50,631 nucleotides of DNA from Erysipelotrichaceae bacterium (GCA_030528645.1 JAUMYM010000009.1:1-50631); one strand, 5' to 3'. Shown: positions 26,820-35,817, counted from the first letter of the stretch. Notes: a model not told the origin generated them from the sequence alone. Made by a program: numbers and translations.

Positions 26820-27809
26820 ATGAAAGACAACAAAGGATTGATTAAAAATTACTGGTTTGTTGGAGTAATTGCACTTTGTTTAGTAACAATTTTAGGCTAT
26901 TTCGTACACGAAAAAATATCTGCCGGTGAGTTTAACTACCTGCAAGGAAAAAAAGTAGATGGCAAAGATGTTATTTATACAATTGGTGATAAGGTTTCAA
27001 CAGCCGATGAAATGTATGAAGTACTATATGAAAAATATGGAGTGGAACGTGTGTATAACGCTCTTCAAAAAGCAGTGATTGACCAAGGTGTAGAAACAAC
27101 GGATGAAATCAAAGAGCAAGCACAACACTTATCAGATGATTTAATCCAAAGAGCAATTCAAAGTTATGGGGCAGAACACTATGAAGCTTATATTGTATCT
27201 CAATTAAAAAACTTAGGTTATACATCACTGAAAGATTTACCTCAATATTACACCGTTTCATTAAAGTTTAACCAACTGATTGAAGACTATGTTAATACTC
27301 ATATTGATGAAGTATATCCAGCATTTAATGAAGCATTTAAGCCACGTATGGTAAGTCACATTCTAATTAAACTTGCAGATCCAGCAAATCCAACAGAAGA
27401 AGAACTTGCATTAGTACAATCTGTCCAAACTGCCCTAGCAAACGGTGAAGACTTTACAAAAGTCGCAACAGAGTACTCTCAAGATGGAAGTGCTGCAAAT
27501 GGTGGATCATTAGGCTACATGGATGTCACAACTCAATTTGTAACACCATTTAAAGATGCTGCACTAGCATTAAACCAAGGTGAAGTAAGTGATTTAGTCT
27601 TAAGTGAATTTGGTTATCACATCATTAAAGTAGATTCAACCGAACTTGAAGAATTAAAACAGCAAGAACAATTTTATAACGCAATGATTAACAATGATCC
27701 AACCATTGCATCAAAAGCTGTCTGGAATAAAGCACAAGAATTAAATATTACTTTTGCAAATGAAGAATTAGAAACAGCTTTAAAGAAACATATGGGAATA
27801 GGAGAATAA
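26820..27809 (+). CDS. Membrane-anchored parvulin-type foldase (PrsA-like)
   Basis: This protein folds secreted proteins on the outer face of the membrane. Of 329 aa, residues 11-29 form one membrane segment that lacks a lipobox, so it is a transmembrane-anchored variant, unlike the lipoprotein PrsA. An N-terminal SurA/trigger-like helical part (about 55-170) is followed by a PPIC parvulin domain (175-271) with VSHILIKL, the catalytic-region hallmark NGGSLGYM, and FGYHIIKV, all intact. A closing helix follows. The start at 26820 follows AAGGAGG; an earlier TTG is spurious. The next gene begins two bases after its stop. Confidence 0.88.
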   Translation: MKDNKGLIKNYWFVGVIALCLVTILGYFVHEKISAGEFNYLQGKKVDGKDVIYTIGDKVSTADEMYEVLYEKYGVERVYNALQKAVIDQGVETTDEIKEQAQHLSDDLIQRAIQSYGAEHYEAYIVSQLKNLGYTSLKDLPQYYTVSLKFNQLIEDYVNTHIDEVYPAFNEAFKPRMVSHILIKLADPANPTEEELALVQSVQTALANGEDFTKVATEYSQDGSAANGGSLGYMDVTTQFVTPFKDAALALNQGEVSDLVLSEFGYHIIKVDSTELEELKQQEQFYNAMINNDPTIASKAVWNKAQELNITFANEELETALKKHMGIGE

Positions 27810-27811
27810 CG

Positions 27812-28687
27812 ATGAAAAAGTTAACAATACTATTAACTTCATTACTTATATTAAGTGGATGTGGGAAAAATGTTAGTGCAAATATCTCATTTGCCAACGA
27901 TGAATTACTAACGGTTGGAAACACTAAGATTACAAAAGGTGAAATCTATCAAACATTAAAGAACTCTGGATCATCATTTTACATCATCGAAGAAGCTACT
28001 GACTACTTTATTGAAAAAGAAATTACAAACAATGATGCATTGATGGAAAAAGCACTTGGTGAATTAGAAAATATTAAAAAATTATATGGCGATAATTTCT
28101 CTAGTATTATTTCAAGCTATGGATATACTTCTGAAGAAGAATTTGTAAAAAACACAATTCTTCAACAACTGCAAGTACAAGAATTAAATAATACATACTT
28201 AAATGAAAATCTACAAACATATCTTGATAGTTATTTACCTAAAAAAGCTCAACTGATGACTTTTGACAACTTAGATACAGCCCAAAATGCTTATGTTGCA
28301 TTAACAGAAGGAAAAGACTTTAAAGAGATCGCAAGTCAAATGAATTCATCAAGTAATCCTGATGAACTAATTTATACTTCAAAATCTCTTTTAGCCAGTC
28401 CTGTTAAATTTTATTTAGATAAGGCAGAAACAGCAGGTTTATCAGAAGTATTAATTGATGCTGAAAATACAAAATATTATCTTGTAAATATAACTTCAGT
28501 TGATCCTACAACCTATAAAGATGAATTCATTGAATCCATTGCACATGATCAAGAAGTCGTACAATCTGCTTTAAGTTATTACTTTAAAAAATATAACTTT
28601 ACATTATATGACATTGATATTTATCAACAATTTAAAGAATCATATCCAACCTATTTAAATCAAAAAGAAATTAACAATAAAAAATAA
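27812..28687 (+). CDS. PrsA/SurA-like lipoprotein with degenerate PPIase region
   Basis: This is a 291-residue lipoprotein whose signal ends in LSGC (Cys17). The opening after it (LLTVGNTKITKGEIYQTLK) matches the start of PrsA/SurA-type chaperones, followed by a helical part. The region where a parvulin domain should lie (about 150-232) keeps helical and strand blocks (AYVALTEGKDFKEIASQM, TKYYLVNITSV) but lacks the GGxLG signature and the SHIL/HIIK histidines. It therefore probably acts as a chaperone without proline isomerase activity. Cotranscribed with the foldase; ends on a strong terminator. Confidence 0.8.
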   Translation: MKKLTILLTSLLILSGCGKNVSANISFANDELLTVGNTKITKGEIYQTLKNSGSSFYIIEEATDYFIEKEITNNDALMEKALGELENIKKLYGDNFSSIISSYGYTSEEEFVKNTILQQLQVQELNNTYLNENLQTYLDSYLPKKAQLMTFDNLDTAQNAYVALTEGKDFKEIASQMNSSSNPDELIYTSKSLLASPVKFYLDKAETAGLSEVLIDAENTKYYLVNITSVDPTTYKDEFIESIAHDQEVVQSALSYYFKKYNFTLYDIDIYQQFKESYPTYLNQKEINNKK

Positions 28688-28701
28688 AGTAATAAAATAC
28701 T

Positions 28702-28736
28702 AAAAAGGATGTTTATAAGAAACATCCTTTTTATGT
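28702..28736 (+). terminator. Terminator of the foldase operon
   Basis: A 13-bp perfect stem AAAAAGGATGTTT / AAACATCCTTTTT with a 5-nt loop starts 14 nt past the stop codon. Confidence 0.92.
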
Positions 28737-28742
28737 AAAAAA

Positions 28743-28771
28743 ATACCCCTATCTATTACAGTTAGAGGTAT
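28743..28771 (-). terminator. Terminator of the peroxiredoxin gene
   Basis: A 9-bp stem ATACCTCTA / TAGGGGTAT (one G-U pair) is followed on the minus strand by a run of eight T. Confidence 0.88.
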
Positions 28772-28782
28772 CAATATTTGAA

Positions 28783-29343
28783 CTAGATTTTACCAATTAA
28801 ATCTAAACCTGGATTTAATGTATCAGATCCTGGTTTCCATTTCGCAGGACATACAACACCGTTTTTCGCAACAAATTGAGCTGCTTGAATTTTACGAACT
28901 AATTCATCACTATTACGTCCTACACCATCCGCATTTACTTCATATAAAACAACTTTACCTTCAGGGTTAATTAAGTACGTACCTCTACCTGTTAAACCTG
29001 ATTCACTGTTATATACATCAAAGAATTTACCTAATACAGCTGTTGGATCACCAATCATTGGGAATTTCACTTTTCCAACTGCTGATGACTCATTGTGCCA
29101 TGCCGCATGAACGAAGTGTGTATCTGTACTTACAGAGAATACTTCTACACCCATATCTTTGATTGTATCGTATTTTTCTGCTAAGTCTTCTAATTCTGTT
29201 GGACAAACAAAAGTGAAATCTGCAGGATAAAAGAAGAACACTGCCCATTTTCCTTCAATATCTTTTTTTGTTATTGTTTTAAATTCATTGTTGTGATAAG
29301 CTTCTAATTTAAAGTCAATTAATTCTTTATCTAATAAACTCAT
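28783..29343 (-). CDS. ahpC: 2-Cys peroxiredoxin (AhpC type)
   Basis: This cytoplasmic thiol peroxidase reduces H2O2 and organic peroxides. The 186 aa show the peroxidatic Cys in FTFVCPTELED (about Cys47), the conserved Arg in GRGTYLINPEG, and the resolving Cys in NGVVCPAKW (about Cys166), so it is a typical 2-Cys enzyme. The start follows AGGAGGAAGAAA. No AhpF reductase gene is beside it; its reductant must be encoded elsewhere. It stands alone between its own promoter region and terminator, divergent from the HIT gene. Confidence 0.96.
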   Translation of the reverse strand: MSLLDKELIDFKLEAYHNNEFKTITKKDIEGKWAVFFFYPADFTFVCPTELEDLAEKYDTIKDMGVEVFSVSTDTHFVHAAWHNESSAVGKVKFPMIGDPTAVLGKFFDVYNSESGLTGRGTYLINPEGKVVLYEVNADGVGRNSDELVRKIQAAQFVAKNGVVCPAKWKPGSDTLNPGLDLIGKI

Positions 29344-29375
29344 TTTCTTCCTCCTATTTTTTATTATCTTAACAT

Positions 29376-29385
29376 ATTATATAAT
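29376..29385. promoter_or_regulatory. Shared palindromic -10 region between ahpC and the HIT gene
   Basis: ATTATATAAT is a perfect palindrome and gives a TATAAT -10 on each strand, in the 86-bp gap between divergent genes. Neither side has a good -35. A PerR box was considered but the 7-1-7 pattern is not matched. Confidence 0.45.
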
Positions 29386-29429
29386 GAATGTGTATTGATA
29401 TGCTTTATATTTTAAGGAGGTCTTATCTT

Positions 29430-29819
29430 ATGTGTATTTTTTGTAAAATTATTCAGCGAGAAATTCCAAGCCATATCATCTACGAAGATGAATCCACTTT
29501 AGCCTTTTTAGACATTTCACCCTCTACGTTTGGACATACATTAGTCATACCGAAAAAACACTATGACACAATTTATGATGTTGACCAACCTACTTTACAC
29601 AGTTTAATTTCATCTATTCAAAAAGTAAGTAAACATATCAAAAATAAAACAGGTTGTAAAGGTATTAATATCATTCAAAACAATGAAGAAATGGCAGGAC
29701 AAACTGTCTTTCATATTCACTTTCACATCATACCACGCTATGAAAAAAATGACTTTGTAATACAATATTCTGAAAATTCTACGATATCGTTACAAGAAGT
29801 GTATGATTTACTCAAATAA
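29430..29819 (+). CDS. HIT-family nucleotide hydrolase/phosphoramidase
   Basis: This is a 129-residue histidine-triad protein of the Hint/HinT branch. The N-terminus has CIFCKIIQREIPSHIIYED, with two zinc-type Cys, and the triad is in FHIHFHIIPRY (about 95-105). Such proteins cleave AMP-lysine-type phosphoramidates; the physiological substrate is unclear. The start at 29430 follows AAGGAGG by nine bases; earlier in-frame ATGs at 29388 and 29400 lie upstream of that site and are rejected. Confidence 0.93.
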   Translation: MCIFCKIIQREIPSHIIYEDESTLAFLDISPSTFGHTLVIPKKHYDTIYDVDQPTLHSLISSIQKVSKHIKNKTGCKGINIIQNNEEMAGQTVFHIHFHIIPRYEKNDFVIQYSENSTISLQEVYDLLK

Positions 29820-29823
29820 AATA

Positions 29824-29851
29824 AAGGATTGTATCCTATGATACAACCCTT
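29824..29851. terminator. Bidirectional terminator between the HIT and glucosaminidase genes
   Basis: A 12-bp stem (AAGGATTGTATC / GATACAACCCTT, one mismatch) and 4-nt loop separates two convergent genes. T-rich tails are present on both strands. Confidence 0.88.
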
Positions 29852-29852
29852 T

Positions 29853-32800
29853 TTATTTTGTTACGGTAAACTCCAGTATGTTTTTATTATGCTTAATGCG
29901 TTCTACTTTAATAGATGGTTGATTTATGTTTATTTTTGATGAAGATGAACGTAAATCAATATAATCAATTAAGCTACCATTTTCAATACGTAATACAGCA
30001 TAGTAACGTCCACCATCTAACTGATCTAATGGTAAATCAAAACTAAACCACGATGTATCATAGTTATAAGAAGATGTAATGTTTTCTGAATGTTTCCATG
30101 AAGGAAACTCTGTTAAACTACTGATAGCTTCTGTATCAAACATTTTCATTTCATTTGTATCTTTATTCATTAAATACAATTTATATTTTACATTTGCAGC
30201 ATCTACATTCCATATAAAACTTGTCCCAGCTAATGTTAATGTATTAGTATCAGCATTAAATTTTATACCACTTACATATAAGTAACTTTCTCTTATAGAT
30301 GGTAATGCTGTCTTATCACCTGCTACAAATTGATCATCAATAAGCAATTCAAAACGATTTGAATACCCTTTTTCTTTTCTTAATGAATAATATCTTTCAT
30401 TGATACTTTGTCCAAGTAATTCCTTTACCTGTCTTGAAGCAAACAATGACTTACTAAAACGTTCTTCTTGAATTGTTGTGATTAAATTAAATTTATAATT
30501 TCCTTTTTCAAAGGTAGTAGTATCAATGGTTCCTTCAAACCATCCTAAATCATAATTAAAACCATCCTTGAAGCCATCACTAAGATTATAATCACCTGTA
30601 TGGCTTTGTAAATCAAAGGTATGAGTAACACGATTTTCAAATAAATCATACACTTCAACTTGATGCTTTACTTGGTCATGATTTAATCCTTCTACCATCG
30701 CTACACCTCGTAGTGTCAGTTTACCGGTATCATGAAACTCATACTTTGTAAGTAAAACATTATATACCTTTTTCACTTCTGGCTGTTTTGGTTCGTTTAC
30801 TACAGGTGGCTTAGGTGCTTCTTTACTTACGGTTAAGTAAACACGTTGATCATCTTTAGTAAGTTCGTATTTCATTTGATTCAACGTAATAGCCTTAGGT
30901 AAATCACCACTGTAATTTAAATATGTTTCTTCATTATACTCTGTATATTTAGAATAATTTGTTTTAATCTTGAAAGTATATTTACCCTCTTTAATATCTT
31001 GTAAATTTAAAGATTTATTAAAACTTGCAACTTCTTTATCTTTTATTGTTGTTACAGCATCATATTTAGTTTCTTCGTAATAATCATTGATAAAATATAA
31101 TTCATGAATAATTTTATTTTCCTCACTTACATGAATACCTGGACGATAACCTTTTCCATCAAAAACAATTTGGTTATTTTCAAATGTCAATTTTGATAAA
31201 TCAAAGACATACTCTGCTGTAGGAACTTTTCCTACATTTGATTCTGCCTTCGGTGCATTGATATATTTTAAATCACTACTTCTTGCATACACTTGACTTA
31301 AATCAAAATTATAATTTGTTTTTACACCTCTAAAGTTTTTATGTAAAATCAAAGAACCATCCGGATTAATCGCATTACTTGATTGCACTTTAGAAAATGC
31401 TCCCAAATTTTCATTTACATTTACTGTATAAACAAACTGATAACCAGAACGATTTAAACTATCATATTTACGGTTTACACCACTAGCATCCAAATAGAAA
31501 TTTGTAGGTTTATTGACTAGTGCAACAGAATATTGATTATAATCGGATAAATTACCATTGTAATTGTTATAGACCTTATCCATACGATAAGCAATCGAGC
31601 TGATTGAAGCACCCCAATATGGATCTGAGGCATATTTCACCCCAAAACCTGAACCTTTATTTCCATAATGACTACCAAAACTACGTGGATCATCCACATC
31701 CATATATCCACGAATATGGATTGCCGCCATTTCTAAAATACCATCACGAATCGAATGAAACGTATTGGCTGCCCCAACATTAGAATCCACTGCATTCCAA
31801 CCAAATAAATTAAATTTAGAAACAGCTAAATTACTTCGTCCATATCCAGATTCATGAATCGCATGAGCAAATAGCAATAATGCATTAACACCGTAATTAT
31901 TTTGAGCTTCAATAAACGTTGCTCCTTCATCCCATAACGTAGATTGATTTGCCTTTAAACTATAATAATTTTGCCCTTTGGTTGTTTTTTGAGTAATCCC
32001 TTTTGCTTCTGTTAAAAACTTATTGAATGCTTCCGCAGGTAGATTCGTCTTTGAACGAGCTGATAAATATTGATAATAATTATAATAAGTGCCAACCAGA
32101 TTACTATAAGAACGATCAGAATAGAAATGAATTCCATCCGCACTGTAATATCGACTTCCAACACTCATCCAATCACTTGCTGGACCAACTACTAAAGAAC
32201 GATGATTATATCCACCGTTTTTTGACCAACCAAAAAAGTAATGAAGAACTACATCACGGTAATTACCATTTTGTTCTATTGTATAGTATGGTTGTCCTAC
32301 TTGCATTAAAAATGGATCTTCCGGTTTAACTCCACTATTTAAACGATGATTTTTATGTCCACCTAAATATAATGGAATATCTGTACGCAAGTATTTTTCC
32401 GGTACTAAATCAACTCCATATAAACGTGCATAGCCTTTAAAACCGCCAAAGTTCATTGCAACAACACCATCACCCTTACCATTATAAGAGTACGTTGATG
32501 CCTGTTCTAAAGGATAATGCAAGGCAACATACGTAGATGTACCGCTTAAATTTGGATTATCATAAATATTTAATGTAACTTGATTAATACGCCACGAATA
32601 TGCATAAGCAAGACCTGATACCATCGCAATAATCTTACTTGGACTACCCGAAGCATGATGACGAACAACATGATCTCCTTGTAATTCGTTCATTTTATTT
32701 CGAGCAACATCAAAACTATTAAAACAAGCGACTGTATCAAAGCCACCAGAATCATTAATCCAAGCTACTTCGTAATTACTACAACCAATTTGATTTGCAT

Positions 32801-32876
32801 GTACATCAGCTACAAAAATAGGAATTGAAGCAAGCACTAAGCTCAATAACAAGATACCTTTTATAAACGTTTTCAT
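29853..32876 (-). CDS. Large secreted endo-beta-N-acetylglucosaminidase (GH73) with repeated C-terminal modules
   Basis: This is a 1007-residue exported wall hydrolase. A signal peptide ends at VHA (residue 27). Residues 100-160 resemble an SH3-type segment. The region 240-300 with YYNYYQYLSARSKTN resembles the stretch before the catalytic domain of LytD-type autolysins. The GH73 glucosaminidase domain spans about 310-440, with the catalytic Glu342 in AHAIHESGYGRSNLA. After that come three related beta-rich modules (about 556-655, 704-815 and 863-980), the last two sharing a Y-D-x-x-W-F block; a Pro/Lys-rich linker (about 687-703) precedes the second. No LPXTG or known wall-binding repeat is seen. 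It lies 12 bp after the anchored-protein gene. Confidence 0.9.
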   Translation of the reverse strand: MKTFIKGILLLSLVLASIPIFVADVHANQIGCSNYEVAWINDSGGFDTVACFNSFDVARNKMNELQGDHVVRHHASGSPSKIIAMVSGLAYAYSWRINQVTLNIYDNPNLSGTSTYVALHYPLEQASTYSYNGKGDGVVAMNFGGFKGYARLYGVDLVPEKYLRTDIPLYLGGHKNHRLNSGVKPEDPFLMQVGQPYYTIEQNGNYRDVVLHYFFGWSKNGGYNHRSLVVGPASDWMSVGSRYYSADGIHFYSDRSYSNLVGTYYNYYQYLSARSKTNLPAEAFNKFLTEAKGITQKTTKGQNYYSLKANQSTLWDEGATFIEAQNNYGVNALLLFAHAIHESGYGRSNLAVSKFNLFGWNAVDSNVGAANTFHSIRDGILEMAAIHIRGYMDVDDPRSFGSHYGNKGSGFGVKYASDPYWGASISSIAYRMDKVYNNYNGNLSDYNQYSVALVNKPTNFYLDASGVNRKYDSLNRSGYQFVYTVNVNENLGAFSKVQSSNAINPDGSLILHKNFRGVKTNYNFDLSQVYARSSDLKYINAPKAESNVGKVPTAEYVFDLSKLTFENNQIVFDGKGYRPGIHVSEENKIIHELYFINDYYEETKYDAVTTIKDKEVASFNKSLNLQDIKEGKYTFKIKTNYSKYTEYNEETYLNYSGDLPKAITLNQMKYELTKDDQRVYLTVSKEAPKPPVVNEPKQPEVKKVYNVLLTKYEFHDTGKLTLRGVAMVEGLNHDQVKHQVEVYDLFENRVTHTFDLQSHTGDYNLSDGFKDGFNYDLGWFEGTIDTTTFEKGNYKFNLITTIQEERFSKSLFASRQVKELLGQSINERYYSLRKEKGYSNRFELLIDDQFVAGDKTALPSIRESYLYVSGIKFNADTNTLTLAGTSFIWNVDAANVKYKLYLMNKDTNEMKMFDTEAISSLTEFPSWKHSENITSSYNYDTSWFSFDLPLDQLDGGRYYAVLRIENGSLIDYIDLRSSSSKININQPSIKVERIKHNKNILEFTVTK

Positions 32877-32888
32877 ACAATCCCCTTT

Positions 32889-33866
32889 CTACAAATCTAC
32901 ATTGATGATAATCTCATTTGTTTGTCCCTTAATTTTTAAATGAAGTGTTCCTTTACGTGTAATTGGATTTTTACTTGGATTTAACGTCATAAAAAACAAA
33001 GAACCCATTGACTTATCTGTAATTTTTAAACCTATTAAATTCACATACTTATTACTTTGAATATTAATCGGTAATGCTTCAAATACTTCATTTGTATCCG
33101 TTACATAACGGGCACTTTCAATTACAAGTTCATCCCCCCACAACGATACCGCTTCAATGTCAAAGCTGTAGATTTGTGATGTTGATGGCACTACATATTC
33201 TTCACTATAACCATCCTCAAAAGTAACCGTAAATTCTTCTCCTGTAATATCATACGCTTTGGAAACCTTCATTTGATATGTTTTACCATCCGAAATAACA
33301 TCATCCGCAACATATTTCAACAATTTGCTATCTGATGTTGTTTTTGTTAAATCAAACTTCAATTGTTTCTTTTCACCTAAATTAACATCCACTGTAAGAT
33401 CTTTTTGACTACCATCTTTTACCGGAATAAATATATTCGCTAAATAACTTGAATCCGTCGATATTAATTCAAACCAAACATTTTGCTTTCCTAAAAAATA
33501 CTGCTTATTTTCCAATTGTTGTACATAAGCATCTACTTGATCTAATAAGATTCCTTCACTTGTTCTAAAGTTTGACAAAGAAACATTAATAGAACCATCA
33601 TCGGCTTTAACACGAATTTTAGCGATTACAAATTTAAAGTCAATATCATCAAACTTATACACTTTATAGTCTATTAAATCCACTAAAAGTTTATCTAAAT
33701 CTTTACTTTTTTCCGGTTTTTGCAAATTACCTTGTTCAGGCAACTTTACCTCCTCTTTCATCGGACTCTTAAAAAAGCTTATTTTAAATAAATAGGCTGT
33801 ACTAGCAAGCACTAATATCCCTAATATAACAACAAATACTTTTAATTTTTTAGTTAAATTTTTCAT
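32889..33866 (-). CDS. Membrane-anchored extracellular protein of unknown function
   Basis: I do not recognise this 325-residue protein. A basic N-terminus and one membrane segment (about 9-27) without a lipobox or clear cleavage site suggest a type II anchored protein with a large external part. A Lys/Glu/Pro-rich linker (about 32-55) leads to a strand-rich body with alternating hydrophobics, ending FFMTLNPSKNPITRKGTLHLKI and INVDL. The start is the ATG at 33866, with GGAG upstream; an earlier TTG is ignored. It lies 12 bp before the glucosaminidase and probably shares its transcript, suggesting a wall-related role. Confidence 0.82.
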   Translation of the reverse strand: MKNLTKKLKVFVVILGILVLASTAYLFKISFFKSPMKEEVKLPEQGNLQKPEKSKDLDKLLVDLIDYKVYKFDDIDFKFVIAKIRVKADDGSINVSLSNFRTSEGILLDQVDAYVQQLENKQYFLGKQNVWFELISTDSSYLANIFIPVKDGSQKDLTVDVNLGEKKQLKFDLTKTTSDSKLLKYVADDVISDGKTYQMKVSKAYDITGEEFTVTFEDGYSEEYVVPSTSQIYSFDIEAVSLWGDELVIESARYVTDTNEVFEALPINIQSNKYVNLIGLKITDKSMGSLFFMTLNPSKNPITRKGTLHLKIKGQTNEIIINVDL

Positions 33867-33883
33867 ATTAAATCTCCATAATA

Positions 33884-33892
33884 ATTCTATCA
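33884..33892 (-). promoter_or_regulatory. Extended -10 promoter of the anchored-protein/glucosaminidase pair
   Basis: TGATAGAAT is an extended -10 element 18 nt before the start codon, downstream of the galE terminator. No clear -35 was found. Confidence 0.5.
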
Positions 33893-33923
33893 CATTCTCA
33901 CTCAAATAGAGCAGGTATTTATA

Positions 33924-33949
33924 AAAAAAGCCCTTATATTCTAAGAGCT
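33924..33949 (-). terminator. Terminator of galE
   Basis: An 8-bp stem AGCTCTTA / TAAGGGCT (one G-U pair) with a 5-nt loop and seven T; the stem starts at the galE stop codon. Confidence 0.88.
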
Positions 33950-34947
33950 TACTTTAAGCTTTTTTGAAAATTCCAACTATCCTTACACATTTGATCCACA
34001 TCACATTCTGCTTTAAATCCTAGTAACTTAAATGCCTTAGTAGGATCTGCATAGCATGTTGCAATATCACCCGGTCGACGTTCTACAATCTTAAATGGAA
34101 CTTCTTTGCCACTCGCTTTTTCAAAGGCATTCTTCAATTGAAGTACAGAATATCCCTTTCCTGTTCCAAGGTTAAAGGCTTCAATAGATTCATGATCAAT
34201 GACATATTCACAAGCTTTCACATGTCCTTGAGCTAAATCTACAACATGGATGTAATCACGAACACCAGTACCATCCACGGTATCGTAATCATCACCAAAT
34301 ACTCTTAAATAGTCACGAATACCTACGGCTGTTTGCGCAATGTATGGAAGTAAATTATTTGGTATACCATTTGGTACTTCACCAATTAAACCTGATTCAT
34401 GTGCCCCAATTGGATTAAAATATCTTAATAGTGCAATTGACCAAGTAGGATCTGATTTATATAAATCTTGCAAAATCATTTCATTAAATAATTTAGTTGT
34501 ACCATACGGATTTGTTGTACTTAATGGAAAATCTTCTTTAATTGGCACTGTATGTGGATCACCATATACCGTTGCACTAGAAGAAAAGACTAACTTCTTA
34601 ACATTGTGTTTCTTCATAATTTCATACAGATTTAAAGATCCGGCTACATTATTTTGATAATACGTTAGAGGAATACTTACAGATTCTCCAACTGCTTTAT
34701 AACCTGCAAAATGAATAACCGCATCAAATTTATGTTCTACAAACACTTGATTTAAAGCAATTTTATCTAAAATATCCACCTGATAAAATGTAGGTTTTAC
34801 CTTTGTAATATGTTCAATTGCATCTAATACTGTAATTGATGAATTATATAAATTATCTACAATTACAACTTCATGTCCACTTTTTATTAATTCCACACAA
34901 GTATGAGAACCAATATAACCTGTACCACCTGTAACTAAAATTTTCAT
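33949..34947 (-). CDS. galE: UDP-glucose 4-epimerase
   Basis: This NAD-dependent short-chain dehydrogenase interconverts UDP-Glc and UDP-Gal (and possibly the N-acetyl forms), feeding surface-glycan synthesis. The 332 aa show the Rossmann motif GGTGYIGSH, HFAGYKAVGES, the Ser/Tyr/Lys triad in SSSATVYGD and NPYGTTKLFNE, and VRDYIHVVDLAQGH. The start at 34947 follows GGAGG; a TTG 12 bases earlier is spurious. It starts just after DUF368 ends. No galK or galT is nearby, so the role is more likely anabolic than catabolic. Confidence 0.95.
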   Translation of the reverse strand: MKILVTGGTGYIGSHTCVELIKSGHEVVIVDNLYNSSITVLDAIEHITKVKPTFYQVDILDKIALNQVFVEHKFDAVIHFAGYKAVGESVSIPLTYYQNNVAGSLNLYEIMKKHNVKKLVFSSSATVYGDPHTVPIKEDFPLSTTNPYGTTKLFNEMILQDLYKSDPTWSIALLRYFNPIGAHESGLIGEVPNGIPNNLLPYIAQTAVGIRDYLRVFGDDYDTVDGTGVRDYIHVVDLAQGHVKACEYVIDHESIEAFNLGTGKGYSVLQLKNAFEKASGKEVPFKIVERRPGDIATCYADPTKAFKLLGFKAECDVDQMCKDSWNFQKSLK

Positions 34948-34948
34948 T

Positions 34949-35809
34949 TTACCCTCCAATAGTATCTCTCTTTATTTCTTGTTTTGAAAAATAATACACC
35001 ATACCCATAAGTAAAATCATCATGATGAAAGAAGTGATAAATGTAGTATTTAACGCTACTATTATACCACTTTGTTTATATAATTCAAAAAGAGAACCAA
35101 TCAGTAATCCCAAAATAATACAATATGTCAATTGATGATACTTATGAAGCATATACTTAATCAATTTAGCACCACCAATTAAACCAAAAATTGCACCTAA
35201 ACCTGCAGGAATCAATAATGGAATATAAAACTCAGCAATGATATATCCATAAACAGTTCCATACGTTCCAATGATAATCAAAATCAAAGAACCACTGATA
35301 CCAGGAACAATCATTGTAGCAGCAGCAATCGCCATCGATAAGAAAATAACGATGAACGATGTTAGATTCAATGATGTATATTTGATTAATTCTTTTGCAC
35401 TTTCTTTATCTCCATTTGCAAACGATAAAGCAATCATAATCCCTAAGGCACATATAAAAGCGATGTACCCTTTTGTTTGTATGGATTCCTGTTGTTTCGC
35501 CTTATGGAAAATTAAAGGTAAACTACCTATAACAATACCAATGAAGCTGAAAAAGGTTTGAGTTGGATAATATTGTAGGGCAAGTTTCATTAACTTACTA
35601 AAGCCGACAATTCCTACTGCAACTCCTAATAACAATGGTATAATAAACGTTAAATTCTTTTTAATCACTGAAATATTTAATGTTACCAGCTCCATTAATT
35701 TATCATAAATGTTTAAAATGATGGCCATTGTACCGCCACTTACCCCTGGTATTACATTAGATACACCAATAATAACCCCAAAAATAACATACTTTATTGC
35801 ATTCATCAT
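34949..35809 (-). CDS. DUF368 membrane protein, candidate polyprenyl-phosphate transporter (PopT type)
   Basis: This 286-residue integral membrane protein has about 8 hydrophobic segments. It carries the paired family motifs, NVIPGVSGGTMAI near residue 18 and IVPGISGSLILII near 166, an internal duplication typical of DUF368. DUF368 proteins have been reported to return undecaprenyl phosphate to the inner face of the membrane. That role fits its place one gene from rseP, dxr, cdsA and uppS, which make isoprenoid and C55 carriers. Two ATGs lie side by side; AGGAGG allows either. The name is inferred from family and context. Confidence 0.88.
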   Translation of the reverse strand: MMNAIKYVIFGVIIGVSNVIPGVSGGTMAIILNIYDKLMELVTLNISVIKKNLTFIIPLLLGVAVGIVGFSKLMKLALQYYPTQTFFSFIGIVIGSLPLIFHKAKQQESIQTKGYIAFICALGIMIALSFANGDKESAKELIKYTSLNLTSFIVIFLSMAIAAATMIVPGISGSLILIIIGTYGTVYGYIIAEFYIPLLIPAGLGAIFGLIGGAKLIKYMLHKYHQLTYCIILGLLIGSLFELYKQSGIIVALNTTFITSFIMMILLMGMVYYFSKQEIKRDTIGG

Positions 35810-35817
35810 AGATCCTC

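Noticed and set aside
29371-29392. PerR operator before ahpC
   Set aside because: The AT palindrome is only 5-0-5 and does not fit the 7-1-7 PerR pattern.
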